Of a stretch of 64,000 nucleotides of DNA, positions 36,784-45,807 are shown piece by piece. Origin of the DNA: Streptomyces ipomoeae 91-03 (GTDB lineage: Bacteria > Actinomycetota > Actinomycetes > Streptomycetales > Streptomycetaceae); NCBI RefSeq assembly GCF_000317595.1, contig NZ_AEJC01000665.1, forward strand, positions 1 through 64,000, written 5' to 3'. Under the pieces are notes generated by a model that saw nothing but the letters and a program-made list of their open reading frames with translations, ran no database searches and had not been told where the DNA came from. Both the position numbers and the translations under genes were made by a program. Each line of letters starts with the position of its first letter. The first letter of the stretch is position 1.

Positions 36784-36826
36784 GAGCCGCCTTCGGGATT
36801 CGAACCCGAGACCTACGCATTACGAG
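36784..36826 (-). other. 3' fragment of a tRNA-Thr(CGT): candidate attachment site
   Basis: On the minus strand this reads from the anticodon loop (CTCGTAA, anticodon CGT) through the 3' anticodon stem, variable loop, T arm (GGGTTCGAATCCC) and the acceptor 3' strand AGGCGGC. The bases upstream do not form the 5' anticodon stem, D arm or 5' acceptor strand. The homology to a tRNA-Thr therefore starts abruptly at the anticodon loop, the usual crossover point of tRNA-integrating elements, and the tRNA terminator follows. It is best read as one end (attL or attR) of an integrated element, present or past. Confidence 0.75.
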
Positions 36827-37094
36827 ACCATGAGCGATCATGTTGTCTCGTACCAGCTGGTACCGACTGATGCTGTCCTGCCTGATCAGATCAGGTACGG
36901 CGCCCCGACCGGTGATGCCTCGTGCCGCACCGTCCAAAGGCGTCCGGCCACCGGCTGGCCACCGGGGGCCGTCACTGAGCAGCGAAGCGAGGTGTTGGGG
37001 TCGAGTTGTAGGTGACCTCCAACAAGCGACTTGCCGGCCTTTCACCAGCCCGCCCGTGCCGCCTTGAGCCGGCAGCCCCCCGGCCGCACCGCCG

Positions 37095-37505
37095 TCAGTT
37101 CGAGCCGAAGACCTCAATGCCGCATTTCGCGGCACCGCTCCGTCCGATCCTCGCATCACTGGTGATCAGCGTTGCGGCGAGAGCCTCGGCCAGGGCGACG
37201 TACTGTGCATCGTAGGCACTCAGGTTTTCGTGGAGAGCCTGAACGCGATCCCAGAGGGGGAGCGTCTCGTGTCGGACGAGTGGGAGCTGCCGATAGGCAT
37301 CGACAGCCTTGGCCACTTCCCGCGCCGTGAGCTTGTCCCCTCTCCTCATACCGAGGAGTGCGGACTGGATCTCATAGTCGATGAGCGTGGGCACGGCGAC
37401 GGCATCGGCGGCGACCATGCGGGTGCGGACCGCAAGGCCGAGCGGGTCGTGGTTGGTGAGGAAGTGCACAAGAGCGGAACAGTCCATGACGACCGTCTCG
37501 CTCAC
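37095..37505 (-). CDS. PIN-domain toxin (VapC type)
   Basis: The 136-residue protein has the PIN nuclease pattern: VVMDCSALVHFL with the first Asp at residue 8, a Glu in LIDYEIQSALL near 45, an Asp in LSAYDAQYVALAEAL near 96, and LITSDARIGR near 115. These acidic residues coordinate the metal used for RNA cleavage, typically of tRNA or rRNA. The gene overlaps the upstream antitoxin gene by four bases. The pair forms a type II toxin-antitoxin module that would stabilise the adjoining mobile DNA. The C-terminus ends FGSN close to a stretch with no genes leading to the tRNA fragment. Confidence 0.92.
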   Translation of the reverse strand: MSETVVMDCSALVHFLTNHDPLGLAVRTRMVAADAVAVPTLIDYEIQSALLGMRRGDKLTAREVAKAVDAYRQLPLVRHETLPLWDRVQALHENLSAYDAQYVALAEALAATLITSDARIGRSGAAKCGIEVFGSN

Positions 37506-37732
37506 CTCCCGGTCCTGGCCTCGTCAATCGCGGCCAGCACGTCCTCCGTGCTGACACTGGCCGTGGTCTCCCGGTTCAGGCGCGCCACCATCTCCGCCAT
37601 GGTGGGCTTGGACGTCTCACGCGCGATGAGATCGAGGAAGTAGGCCTGGAGGGACTGGCCGGCCTGGGCAGCACGAACCTTCAGGGTCTGGATCTGGTCA
37701 TCTGGGACGTCCCGAATCGTCAGAGCAGTCAT
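37502..37732 (-). CDS. FitA/VapB-type antitoxin
   Basis: The 76-residue protein begins TALTIRDVPDDQIQTLKVRAAQAGQSLQAYFLDLI, a ribbon-helix-helix DNA-binding domain of the FitA/VapB type. The C-terminal third (TTASVSTEDVLAAIDEARTGR) is the toxin-binding tail. It precedes the PIN toxin gene with an ATGA-type overlap. By family analogy the complex represses its own promoter, which should lie just right of 37732 where the region is rich in A/T. Confidence 0.92.
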   Translation of the reverse strand: MTALTIRDVPDDQIQTLKVRAAQAGQSLQAYFLDLIARETSKPTMAEMVARLNRETTASVSTEDVLAAIDEARTGR

Positions 37733-37849
37733 GCTTGCATCATAGCGTCAACGCATGCAAAACGCAGACACCGTGCCGGGCGGGGCAGCTCCCCGGCTCA
37801 CACGCCGGAGGAGTCGTTCAATAGGGGACCGGGGCTTCGACAGCACGTG

Positions 37850-38330
37850 CGCAGCGCGTCGTCGACACGGCGGACGGCGGTGACCGGCGCCATCTGCTGC
37901 GGCGCCGAGGCGAGTGTCGGTGCGGTCGGGGTGAACGGGGCCGGAAGTCCTCACCACGCAAGGCCAGAGCCACCACACGGGGCGTCCGCGCCACTGACGC
38001 GGCAATGCTTCGCGTTGTCGGCTTCTTCGCCGGCCAACAGGGGCCGGCCGGGTCGTTTGCGGTGCGGGACGACCAGGCCGGTGTTGATGTAAGCGCCATC
38101 GCCGAGCACGGTGACGCCCTGGCACCGGTCCGGCAGGGCGGAGTTGCGCCACACGCGGGCGCCGACCTTGCGGTCGCGGACCGGGACCAGCGTGCCGTCC
38201 ACGATCCACAGCCGGGCCGCGGCACCGACCGGAGGGGAGGCCGGCTCGAGCGCGAGGAGGGGCCGCATGAGCGCCAGGGCGGTGGCCGTCGCCAATACGG
38301 CCGCCCGGCGAAAAGTTCTGAGAGGCCGAA
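37850..38330 (-). pseudogene. Decayed IS5-type transposase
   Basis: On the minus strand, pieces of a DDE_Tnp_4-like transposase are readable: LWIVDGTLVPVRDRKVGARVW with the first catalytic Asp, and LGDGAYINTGLVVPHRKRPGRPLLAGEEADN with the second. The N-terminal helix-turn-helix and the C-terminal Glu region are missing or out of frame. No flanking inverted repeats were found. It is a relic. Confidence 0.65.
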
Positions 38331-38659
38331 TCGGAGCTTACCGACACGGCTTCTTGGCCGTTCCTGGGGCCGGTTGGGGACCATGTCAAGGCCGCTCGCA
38401 TCGGCTGACGACCTGGTGGGGCAGGGTGCGTGGTGCCCGCGGCATGGTGAGGTGCGCGGAGAGCGAGCAGTTCCTGGCCGTCGGCAGTCGAGACGCCGAG
38501 TTGTACCGCACCCCCTGTCTCAGCAGCGGGACGAGGTGGCGAACACCCGTCACATCGTCTGCCAACCACCTTCATCGGCATGATCTTTGAACGTATGATC
38601 CAACTACAGGGTCTGCGTGACGTTGGGTCAGTTGACCTATGGGATCGTCAGGAGGCGGT
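38331..38659. other. Region without a recognised gene before the P450 fragment
   Basis: About 330 bp, probably including the promoter of the P450 remnant. GGAGGCGG just before 38660 is its ribosome site. Nothing else was recognised. Confidence 0.4.
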
Positions 38660-38850
38660 ATGTCCGGTGACCCTGGTCCGGCGGAACGTGAGCCCCTCGC
38701 GCTGTTGGGAGCTCCGCCGGTTCTTGGGCACATCGTGGCGTTCGCCCGTGACTCGGTCGCCTTGTCGGTAGGCGCTTGTGAGGAGGTCGGCGAGGTGTTC
38801 ACCATGCCGACCGCGGGCCGGAAGTTTTCGGTCCCGACGACGTGGCCGTC
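38660..38850 (+). pseudogene. N-terminal fragment of a CYP51-like P450
   Basis: From an ATG with a good AGGAGG site, the frame reads PLALLGAPPVLGHIVAFARDSVALSVGACEEVGEVFTMPTAGRKFSV. This aligns with the first 65 residues of the P450 at 44283-45686 (LDGGLPLLGHTLAFAKDPVALLLDGHRRLGEVFVVRIAGRRFTVL). After that the similarity ends; PDDVAVT appears in a shifted frame and the rest of a P450 is absent. It is a truncated paralogue. Its promoter and ribosome site may still drive the intact P450 at 38976. Confidence 0.7.
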
Positions 38851-38975
38851 ACGGCGGCGCCGCGCTCGTCGTGCCGAGTGCGCTGTCGCCACCGGGTCGC
38901 CGCCCCGACAGCACAGCAGTGGCCGCTACCGGTCCGTGAGCCGTCTGGAAGAACCAAGAGGAGAAGGATCAAGGC

Positions 38976-40220
38976 ATGCGCCCGGACACCAGCACTCCAC
39001 CGCTGTTCCCGCTGACCCGCCCCGCAGTACAGCGATGCCCGTTCGCCCCCGCCCCGGTCCCGCCGACTGAGCACGGGAGGCTCCCGAGGGTGCTCTGTCC
39101 CTCAGGCATCGAGGCGTGGCTCGTGACTGGTTATGACGATGCGCGCGACGTCCTCGGTGACCGCGAGAGCTTCAGCAACCGGTGCGGCACAGGCTCTTAC
39201 GTGCTCACGCACACAGCACCCGACGCCCCGGTGCAGCCGGGTGAGTTCGTTCGGATGGACGGCCTGCCGCACCGGCGCTTTCGCGCGGTGGTCACCCCCG
39301 AGCTGTCCCCAGCCGCCGTGGAGCAACTACGGCCTGACGTTCGGCAGATCATCGAAGAGCAGGTGGACGCACTGGCTGAGGCGGGAGCACCCGCCGATCT
39401 GTGCGAGCAGTTCGCCAGGCCGGTGGCCGCGTCCGTGGTCTCCCTGGCCTTCGGCCTGCCTCGGGAACTGCACAACGTGGTCTCCGACGCCGTTGCCGCG
39501 TTCGACGCGGATGCCACCGCCGAACAGATGACGGCGGCCCAGATGCCGTTGTTCCATTACCTCTACGGAGTGGCGCTCGACCCCGGTACCGCTTCCGGTA
39601 CGAGTGTGCTGAGCCGAATAACCGCCCGCGTCTGCGGGGACGCCGAACCGTTCACTCCCGAAGAACTGGTGGCCACAGCCGTCATCCTCATCGTCGCGGG
39701 TCTGGAGGCGACCGCCACCGCCATCAGCAACGCCCAGCTGGCCTTGTTCCTGAACCCCCGCTCGGCCGCGGTCCTGCGCGACGACCCCGGTTCCGTGCCG
39801 GGTGCCGTCGACGAACTGCTGCGGTACACGGGGGTGAACGCTGGCCTGCTGCGTGTCGCGGCGAAGGACACCGAGATCGCCGGGCAACCCGTACGCGAGG
39901 GTGAATTCGTACTGGTCGTTCCCCCCGCCGTAGGCTGGGACTCCTCCCGCTTCGCCGAGCCCGACGTGCTGGACCTGGCCCGACGGCCCAACCCGCACCT
40001 GGCCTTCGGACACGGAGCCCATATCTGCCCCGGACAGCACCTGGCGCGCCTGGTACTCGAGACCGTGCTGAGCACCCTGCTGGACCGGATGCCGACCCTC
40101 CGCCTGGCCATGCCCGTCGACCAGGTCGACTTCACCACTCGGGCCACGACCCGCGGCCCGGTGGCCCTGCCGGTTGTCTGGGACGCCGTCCGCGATCGGT
40201 CGGCCGGTCATAGCGCGTAG
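38976..40220 (+). CDS. Cytochrome P450 (actinomycete CYP105/107-like class I)
   Basis: The 414-residue protein is a soluble P450. The heme-binding loop FGHGAHICPGQHLAR has the axial Cys351, the K-helix is VDELLRYT (ExxR), and the I-helix is VAGLEATATA, where the usual AGHETT is AGLEAT, so the acid before the conserved Thr is retained. The start ATG follows AGGAGAAGGATC. Class I bacterial P450s need a ferredoxin and reductase, neither of which is encoded nearby. The substrate is unknown; the cluster contains a CYP51-like P450, a sulfotransferase and cholesterol-oxidase-like enzymes, so a steroid or terpenoid is possible. The right end of an ISKra4 relic lies 25 bases downstream. Confidence 0.92.
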   Translation: MRPDTSTPPLFPLTRPAVQRCPFAPAPVPPTEHGRLPRVLCPSGIEAWLVTGYDDARDVLGDRESFSNRCGTGSYVLTHTAPDAPVQPGEFVRMDGLPHRRFRAVVTPELSPAAVEQLRPDVRQIIEEQVDALAEAGAPADLCEQFARPVAASVVSLAFGLPRELHNVVSDAVAAFDADATAEQMTAAQMPLFHYLYGVALDPGTASGTSVLSRITARVCGDAEPFTPEELVATAVILIVAGLEATATAISNAQLALFLNPRSAAVLRDDPGSVPGAVDELLRYTGVNAGLLRVAAKDTEIAGQPVREGEFVLVVPPAVGWDSSRFAEPDVLDLARRPNPHLAFGHGAHICPGQHLARLVLETVLSTLLDRMPTLRLAMPVDQVDFTTRATTRGPVALPVVWDAVRDRSAGHSA

Positions 40221-40273
40221 CCACCGCCGCTCAGGAACTACGAAGGGTGCAGATCTTCTGAGGGTGCTGTCGA

Positions 40274-41690
40274 TCAGGCGGTGGGTATGACCTGGTCGCG
40301 GTAGCGCGTCTGGTGGTTGCGGATGAACTCCTGCTGCTGGTGCCAGGCCCAGTAGGCGTCGAAGTCGCCATTGGCGCGGACGGCACGCAGTTTGAGTACG
40401 GCTTCAGCTCCGGACAGGCCTCAGTGGGCGCCGGTGATGTCCAGGCGGTCTTTGACCAGGTGTCGGCATGCTCCCTCGATGATTCCGGTGGCGATCGGCC
40501 AGCCGCGTTCAAGGGCGGTGTCGAGCGCAGGTGCTCGGCCTTGCCGGTCAGGTAGTTCACGGCCTCGTCGATGCTCTTGCGCTGGGTGCCACGCAGTCCG
40601 GCGGTGCAGGCGGCTGCCCCCGGTGCCGCGGCGGTCTGCTGCACGCCTCCGCCCAGCAGGACGCGGGCGTGGTGGGCGACCCAGCTCTCGGCGGAGGCAT
40701 CGCCGCCGTCGTGCAGGCACCAGGCCGCTCGCCAGAGATATTCGAGCACGTGGATGAGGTCGACGATGATGTGGACGTCCACGCCGCGCTGTAGTGCTTC
40801 GGCCTTGATGAGGTCGATCTGATGGCGGGCCCCGCCGACCAGGACGACCCAGGGACGGCGGTGGCCGGGGCCGCGGTGCTCCGCCTGATCGAACACGGCG
40901 GCCACCACCTGCGCGGCAGTGTCGTTCACCGAGCCGCACAACCACTTCGACCGGGCCTTCGGCCCCTGGCGGCGCTCGGGCGCCGCGTTGTGGGCGGCGT
41001 CGTCCTGCCGGTCGGGGTCGGCGATGATGTCGTCGACCGTGTGTGGCGCGGGTTCCGCATCGTAGACGGCTCCCAGGGTGGCCATCCGTTTCCTGCCGTG
41101 CTTCTCGCCGGACGCCAGCCGGGTCTTCATCGCGTTGCCGCCCTTGGCCGCCGCGGCTTTCGCGGTGTCCTCGCGCAGCGCTTCGGGCCTTATCACCACG
41201 CCTTTGCCGTCGACCGACAAGATCAGCGGCGTGGTGTCGGTGCAGGGAGCCGGCACGAGGGCGTCGCAGAAGGCGTCGATGTCCCCTGCGGCGCCGACAG
41301 CGAATTCCTGGACCTGCCGGTGCCCGATGCCGGAGCCGGTGACGGCGTTGATCCGTTCGCAGGCGCCGGCGAAGCCGCCGCGGGCGGACTCGATCGCGGT
41401 AAGCCTGGCCAGCCCATGCGAGTGCATTGCGTCCGGCAGGTTCAGCGCCGCGTCGGCCGGGCGCAGGTCCGCCACGCCGGTGCCGCGGTAGGCGATCCGG
41501 ACCACGGTGACCTTGCCGAACACCGTGGCCAGCCTCCGGTGCCGGTCCCGCTCGATCCGGGAGCGCCCGGCACCGGCAGCGTCCACGACCTCAACACCGG
41601 CGTGCTGAAGGCCGAAGCCGCGGTCGACGGCTGGTACCCACTGCTGACGTCCGTCCCCGCCGGCCAGGCGGACGCCGGGCATGCCCTGAT
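40274..41690 (-). pseudogene. ISKra4-family transposase, inactivated
   Basis: The minus-strand frame shows the ISKra4 pattern: VFGKVTVVRIAYRG, DAALNLPDAMHSHGLARL, LILSVDGKGVVIRPEALR with the first Asp, and HIIVDLIHVLEYLWRAAW with the second. A one-base loss near 40525 (TYR codon region after KAEHLR) shifts the frame; the continuation DTALERGWPIATGIIEGACRHLVKDRLDITGAH is in another frame. There a Trp codon has become TGA at 40421-40423, before GLSGAEAVLKL and the original stop near 40274. An inverted-repeat end GGGTGCAGATCTTCTG lies at 40245-40260. The 5' end is cut by the neighbouring IS5 element at about 41691. It has at least three lesions. Confidence 0.85.
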
Positions 41691-41691
41691 C

Positions 41692-42605
41692 CCCTTAGAG
41701 GTCCTTGCAGAAGGATCTCGTTGTGGCACGGTGGGGATGGAAGTGATTCCGTGCTTTGTGGGGTGTGACCATGGTGCGGCGGAAGCCGTGGGAGGTCAGT
41801 GACGAGTTGTGGGCGGTGATCGAGCCGCTGTTGCCGAAGCATGAGCGGCGGTTCCGGTATCCGGGGCGCAAGCGGATCGATGACCGCAAGACGCTGCAGG
41901 GTGTGCTGTTCGTGCTCTACACCGGCATCCAGTGGGAGTACCTGCCGCAGGAGTTGGGGTTCGGTTCCGGTCCTACCCGCTGGCGGCGGCTGGCCGAGTG
42001 GCAGGAAGCCGGGGTGTGGGAGGAACTGCAGCGGGTCCTGCTGGACCGGTTACGGGCGGCGGGCCGTCTGGACTTCTCCCGCGTCACCGTTGACGCTTCG
42101 CACGTGCAGGCCAAGCGGGGGCGAAGCAGCCCAAAAGTCGGCCCGAGCCCGGTTGACCGCGGACGGCCGGGCTCGAAGCATCACGTCCTGACCGACGCGC
42201 ACGGCACCCCGCCGCGGGTGTCGCTGACCGGCGGACACCGCAACGACGTCACCCAGCTTCTGCCCCTGGTCGACAGTCTGCCGGCGGTGCGGGGCAAGCG
42301 CGGGCGTCCCCGGCGCAAGCCCCGTCAGTTGTATGCCGACCGCGGCTACGACTACGACGTCTACCGACGCCGGCTGCGCGAGCGCGGCATCGTTCCGAAG
42401 GTCGCCCGGCGCGGTCAGCCACACGGCTCGGGCCTGGGCCGTGTGCGATGGGTTGCCGAGTCAGCCATCGCCGGGCTCCACGGTCCCCGACGCCTCCGCA
42501 CTCGCTGGGAAACCCGAGACGACATGCACGACGCCTTCCTCCAGCTCGCCCACTGCATGACCCTCGCCCGCAAGCACCCAGCGTTTTGAAAGGACCCCTA
42601 AAGGG
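41692..42605 (+). mobile_element. IS5-family element inserted into older IS relics
   Basis: Imperfect terminal inverted repeats of about 18 bp (left from about 41692, CCCTTAGAGGTCCTT; right ending near 42605, minus-strand CCTTTAGGGGTCCTT) flank one complete transposase gene. The left flank is ISKra4 sequence and the right flank IS1634 sequence, so the insertion or a linked deletion joined two relics. Confidence 0.78.
41771..42589 (+). CDS. IS5-family transposase
   Basis: The 272-residue protein begins MVRRKPWEVSDELWAVIEPLLPK, the usual DUF4096-type N-terminus. The DDE residues are in VTVDASHVQAKRG (first Asp), QLYADRGYDYD (second Asp) and the terminal WVAESAIAGLHGPRRLR, where the Glu precedes the basic helix. 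SPVDRGRPGSKHHVL is also typical. It is a single frame without slippage. ATG at 41771 is preferred over an upstream ATG at 41756. Length and motifs are intact, so the element may be active. Confidence 0.93.
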   Translation: MVRRKPWEVSDELWAVIEPLLPKHERRFRYPGRKRIDDRKTLQGVLFVLYTGIQWEYLPQELGFGSGPTRWRRLAEWQEAGVWEELQRVLLDRLRAAGRLDFSRVTVDASHVQAKRGRSSPKVGPSPVDRGRPGSKHHVLTDAHGTPPRVSLTGGHRNDVTQLLPLVDSLPAVRGKRGRPRRKPRQLYADRGYDYDVYRRRLRERGIVPKVARRGQPHGSGLGRVRWVAESAIAGLHGPRRLRTRWETRDDMHDAFLQLAHCMTLARKHPAF

Positions 42606-42970
42606 CCAGGGCGCGGTCGAGCACAGATACCACGACATCAAGGGCCCGCTCGCGCGCGCCGGTCTTCGTGCATCACAACCGGCCCGTCGCCGCCCTGATC
42701 CAGGTCATCTGCCTGGCCCTGCTGGTCTTCTGCCTGATCGAACGGCAGGTCAGACGCGCGCTCGGCCCCGAGCAGACCATGAGCGGCCTCTACCCCGACA
42801 ACCGCCGCGTCCGCCCCACCGGCCGCATGATCTTCTACCACCTCGGCGAACTCACCCTGCGAATCGGCAACGTCACCGACCCGCCCACCATCCAGATCCC
42901 CCGCGGCGTCCAACTCCACCTCCTCGACACCGACATCAGCATCGGACAAACCCGCTCGCCACAGACCTGA
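42606..42970 (+). pseudogene. 3' remnant of an IS1634-family transposase
   Basis: The sequence reads EHRYHDIKGPLARA, then after a one-base shift near 42660 VFVHHNRPVAALIQVICLALLVFCLIERQVRRAL and YPDNRRVRPTGRMIFYHLGEL to the end at 42970. This is the C-terminal region of IS1634-type transposases. All catalytic residues upstream are missing, replaced by the IS5 element. Confidence 0.75.
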
Positions 42971-43009
42971 AACGGTGACCCTCGAAGTACGGGACTAGAG
43001 TCTGCCGAC

Positions 43010-44173
43010 ATGCAACTGAACAGAGACTTCCTGATCTCCACCGCCGTCCAGGCCACGGGCCTTTCGGACTTTGGCGAGTGTTCCTGGTCGGAGGGGCTCG
43101 ACCGACTGCTCGGTGCGCTCGACACGGAGGCCGGGCTTACCGACCTCGGCCGGACGGTGGCGGCGCAGGACATCGGCGCCCACATCGCCAACCGGTTGCG
43201 CATCGTGGACTGGTGCTCCCGCGCCCCGGAGACCGCCGAGCGCGAGGTGAAGGCCCCGCTCGTCATCGCCGGCCTGCCCCGTACCGGCACCACCATCCTC
43301 CATGACCTGCTCGCCCAAGACCATGAGCGGTACCGGGCGCCGCTGACCTGGGAGGTGGCCCGGCCGGTGCCCCCTCCGGCGGCGGCGACGTACGACACCG
43401 ACCCGCGGATCGACGAGGTGCAGGCCGAGTTGGACATGAGTAACCAGTTGGTGCCGGACCTGATGAAGTTCCATCCGGTGGGCGCGCGGCTGGCGCAGGA
43501 GTGCGTGCGCATCACCGCATCCGACTTCCGCAGCATGACCTTTCCGGCGCAGTACCGGATTCCCGGTTACATGCGGTGGCTGCTGAACGAAGCGGACATG
43601 GCCCCGGCCTACCGCTGGCACCGTTCCTTCCTCCAGCACCTCCAGGTCGGCGAGCGGCCTCGGAGGTGGCTGCTCAAGGCGCCCGCACACACCTGGCACC
43701 TGCCGGCGTTGCTCGCGGAGTACCCGGACGCGGTACTCATCCACGCACACCGCGACCCGCTGCGGGTCATCGTCTCCGTGAGCGAACTGGTCACCTACCT
43801 TCGTGCGGCGGTGAGCGAGGGCCGGACTCACGCGGAGACCGCCTCCGAGTACATTGAGCCGCTGCTGGACGCCCTCGCCCGCTCCGAACAAGCCCGCGCC
43901 AACGGTCTGCTGGCGCCGGGGCGGGTGATCGACATCCGGTACCGGGAATTCGTGGCCGATCCGCTGCGCACGATCCGCGAGATCTACGAACGGCTGGGTA
44001 CGTCGCTCTCCGCCACCGCTGAGCAGGCGATGCGCCGCTTCCTGGCCGCCCACCCCGCGGACACCGGCCCGCGCTACAACTTCGGGAGCACCGGTCTGGA
44101 CGCGGAGGCCCTGCGGGACCGGGTCCGGGGCTACCAGGAGCGGTTCGGCGTGGAAGACGAACCGCTGGCGTGA
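43010..44173 (+). CDS. Sulfotransferase
   Basis: The 387-residue protein is a PAPS-dependent sulfotransferase of the family common in actinobacteria. The 5'-phosphosulfate loop is LVIAGLPRTGTTILHDLL near residue 84, and the 3'-phosphate-binding segment is HAHRDPLRVIVSVSEL near 247 (Arg and Ser conserved). It transfers sulfate from PAPS to a hydroxyl or amine group of a small molecule. No signal peptide is present, so it is cytoplasmic. It starts at ATG 43010 and stands between the IS cluster and a CYP51-like P450 in the same orientation. The acceptor is unknown; a sterol or other hydroxylated lipid would fit the neighbours. Confidence 0.9.
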   Translation: MQLNRDFLISTAVQATGLSDFGECSWSEGLDRLLGALDTEAGLTDLGRTVAAQDIGAHIANRLRIVDWCSRAPETAEREVKAPLVIAGLPRTGTTILHDLLAQDHERYRAPLTWEVARPVPPPAAATYDTDPRIDEVQAELDMSNQLVPDLMKFHPVGARLAQECVRITASDFRSMTFPAQYRIPGYMRWLLNEADMAPAYRWHRSFLQHLQVGERPRRWLLKAPAHTWHLPALLAEYPDAVLIHAHRDPLRVIVSVSELVTYLRAAVSEGRTHAETASEYIEPLLDALARSEQARANGLLAPGRVIDIRYREFVADPLRTIREIYERLGTSLSATAEQAMRRFLAAHPADTGPRYNFGSTGLDAEALRDRVRGYQERFGVEDEPLA

Positions 44174-44282
44174 CCGGCCACCACTGTGACGTTGTTCAAC
44201 TTTTAGTCCGCGGGCTGTGTCCTGATCGCATTGTGCTAGAAGATTGCGACGGACAGTCGCATCCTCAATGGCTGGAGACAAC

Positions 44283-45686
44283 GTGGGGGACACCCGCACT
44301 GATTCACTGATGGAACCGCCCGCTCTGGACGGCGGATTACCCCTGCTGGGACACACCCTGGCATTCGCCAAGGACCCGGTCGCCCTACTGCTCGACGGCC
44401 ACAGGCGGTTGGGGGAGGTGTTCGTCGTCCGCATCGCCGGGCGCAGGTTCACCGTCCTGAGCGGCCCCGCCGCCACCGACGCCGTCTTCCGTACCTCCGA
44501 CGAGACCGTTGGGCGCCGCAGGGCCTACAGGTCGATGACTCCGGTGTTCGGCGAGGGCATGCTCTTCGATGCCTCGCCGGCCGATTTCGACGAGCAGATC
44601 GCGCTGATCCTTCCGGCCCTGCGCGGAGGCGCGGTTGAGGGGTACGCCCCCGTGATGCAGCGCGAGGTCGAGGACTACCTCTCCGGCTGGGGACCGACGG
44701 GGCGCGTCGACCTGGTCGAGGCGATGAGCGAGCTTTCGGTGAACATCGCCGTCGAGTGCCTGATCGGCGCGGAGTTCCGCCGCCGGGTCGGTCCGGACCT
44801 GGTGCGCCTATTTCGCGACCTGAAGTCGGCGGGCCGGGCCTCGTGGCTGGTCCACCCCCACCTCCCGCTCCCCGCCTTCCGCCGCCGCGACAGGGCACGC
44901 AGCGAGCTGATCGAGCTCATCCTGGACGCTGCCAGGTCGATCCAGCGCGACGGCCCGGAGGCCGGACGCTTCGTCAGCACGCTGATGTCCTCCCGATTCC
45001 GGGACGGCACTGCGGTGCCGGAGGAAGTCGCCGCGTCCCTTCTCTTGGCGATCATCGTGGCGGGCGAGCACAACACGGCGGCTCTGGCGTCCTGGACGGG
45101 CGCCCTGCTGCTGCGGAACCCCGAGTGGCTGGCCGCGGTCCTCCGTGAGCAGGAGGAACTCTCCGGCGACGCCGACGGACCCCGGGCCGTTCATCAGGAC
45201 CTGCGTCGGATGGACGTACTGCGCCGGTGCATGATCGAAGCCGAACGCCTACACCCGCCGACGACCGTGCTGCTGCGCGACGCGGAGCAAGAATTCAGCT
45301 ACGGCAGTTACCGGATCGCCCGCGGCAGCAGGGTGATGGTGTCCCCCACCGCCTCGCACCGCCTGCCGGAGGTCTTCACGGAGCCGGAGCGCTACGACCC
45401 CGACCGGTTCTCGGCCGAACGCGCCGAGCACCGCGGGACACCCCAACCGATGCTGGCCTTCGGTGGCGGCCGCCACCGCTGCACCGGGATGGCCTTCGCC
45501 TACCAGGAGATCCAGATCATCTGGAGCTGCCTGCTGCGCGGCTACGAACTTGAACTCGTGGGTGACACGCCGCGTCCTGACTACTCCGCGGTCACTGCGG
45601 TACCGCGCAGCCCCTGCTGGGTCCGCTACAGCCGCCGGGGCGGTCCGCAGGACGACGGTGGCGCGGCGCGGTGCGCGACCACCTGA
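44283..45686 (+). CDS. CYP51-like cytochrome P450
   Basis: The 467-residue protein has the heme loop FGGGRHRCTGMAFAYQEIQIIWSCLLRGYELEL with Cys400, strongly recalling sterol 14-demethylase (CYP51) proteins. The I-helix is IIVAGEHNTAALASW; where CYP51 has AGHHTSS, here it is AGEHNTA. The K-helix Glu/Arg are in MIEAERLHPP, and ERYDPDRF precedes the heme loop. The opening GGLPLLGHTLAFAKDPVALL is also CYP51-like. GTG at 44283 has GGAG nearby; ATG at 44268 is an alternative adding five residues. The natural substrate cannot be inferred beyond a sterol or terpenoid type. Its N-terminus is duplicated as a fragment at 38660. Redox partners are not encoded here. Confidence 0.87.
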   Translation: MGDTRTDSLMEPPALDGGLPLLGHTLAFAKDPVALLLDGHRRLGEVFVVRIAGRRFTVLSGPAATDAVFRTSDETVGRRRAYRSMTPVFGEGMLFDASPADFDEQIALILPALRGGAVEGYAPVMQREVEDYLSGWGPTGRVDLVEAMSELSVNIAVECLIGAEFRRRVGPDLVRLFRDLKSAGRASWLVHPHLPLPAFRRRDRARSELIELILDAARSIQRDGPEAGRFVSTLMSSRFRDGTAVPEEVAASLLLAIIVAGEHNTAALASWTGALLLRNPEWLAAVLREQEELSGDADGPRAVHQDLRRMDVLRRCMIEAERLHPPTTVLLRDAEQEFSYGSYRIARGSRVMVSPTASHRLPEVFTEPERYDPDRFSAERAEHRGTPQPMLAFGGGRHRCTGMAFAYQEIQIIWSCLLRGYELELVGDTPRPDYSAVTAVPRSPCWVRYSRRGGPQDDGGAARCATT

Positions 45687-45807
45687 CAAGAGCGCTGACC
45701 ACCCGGATGACCGATGCGACGCACTCCCTACGGGAACCCGCAGGCCCGAGCTGGGGTCGCTCTGCTCCCGATCCCGGGCCTGCGCACCAGCACCTGACAG
45801 GAACCTG

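Noticed and set aside
36784-36826. A complete tRNA gene
   Set aside because: Only the part from the anticodon loop to the 3' end is present; no 5' acceptor strand or D arm pairs with it.
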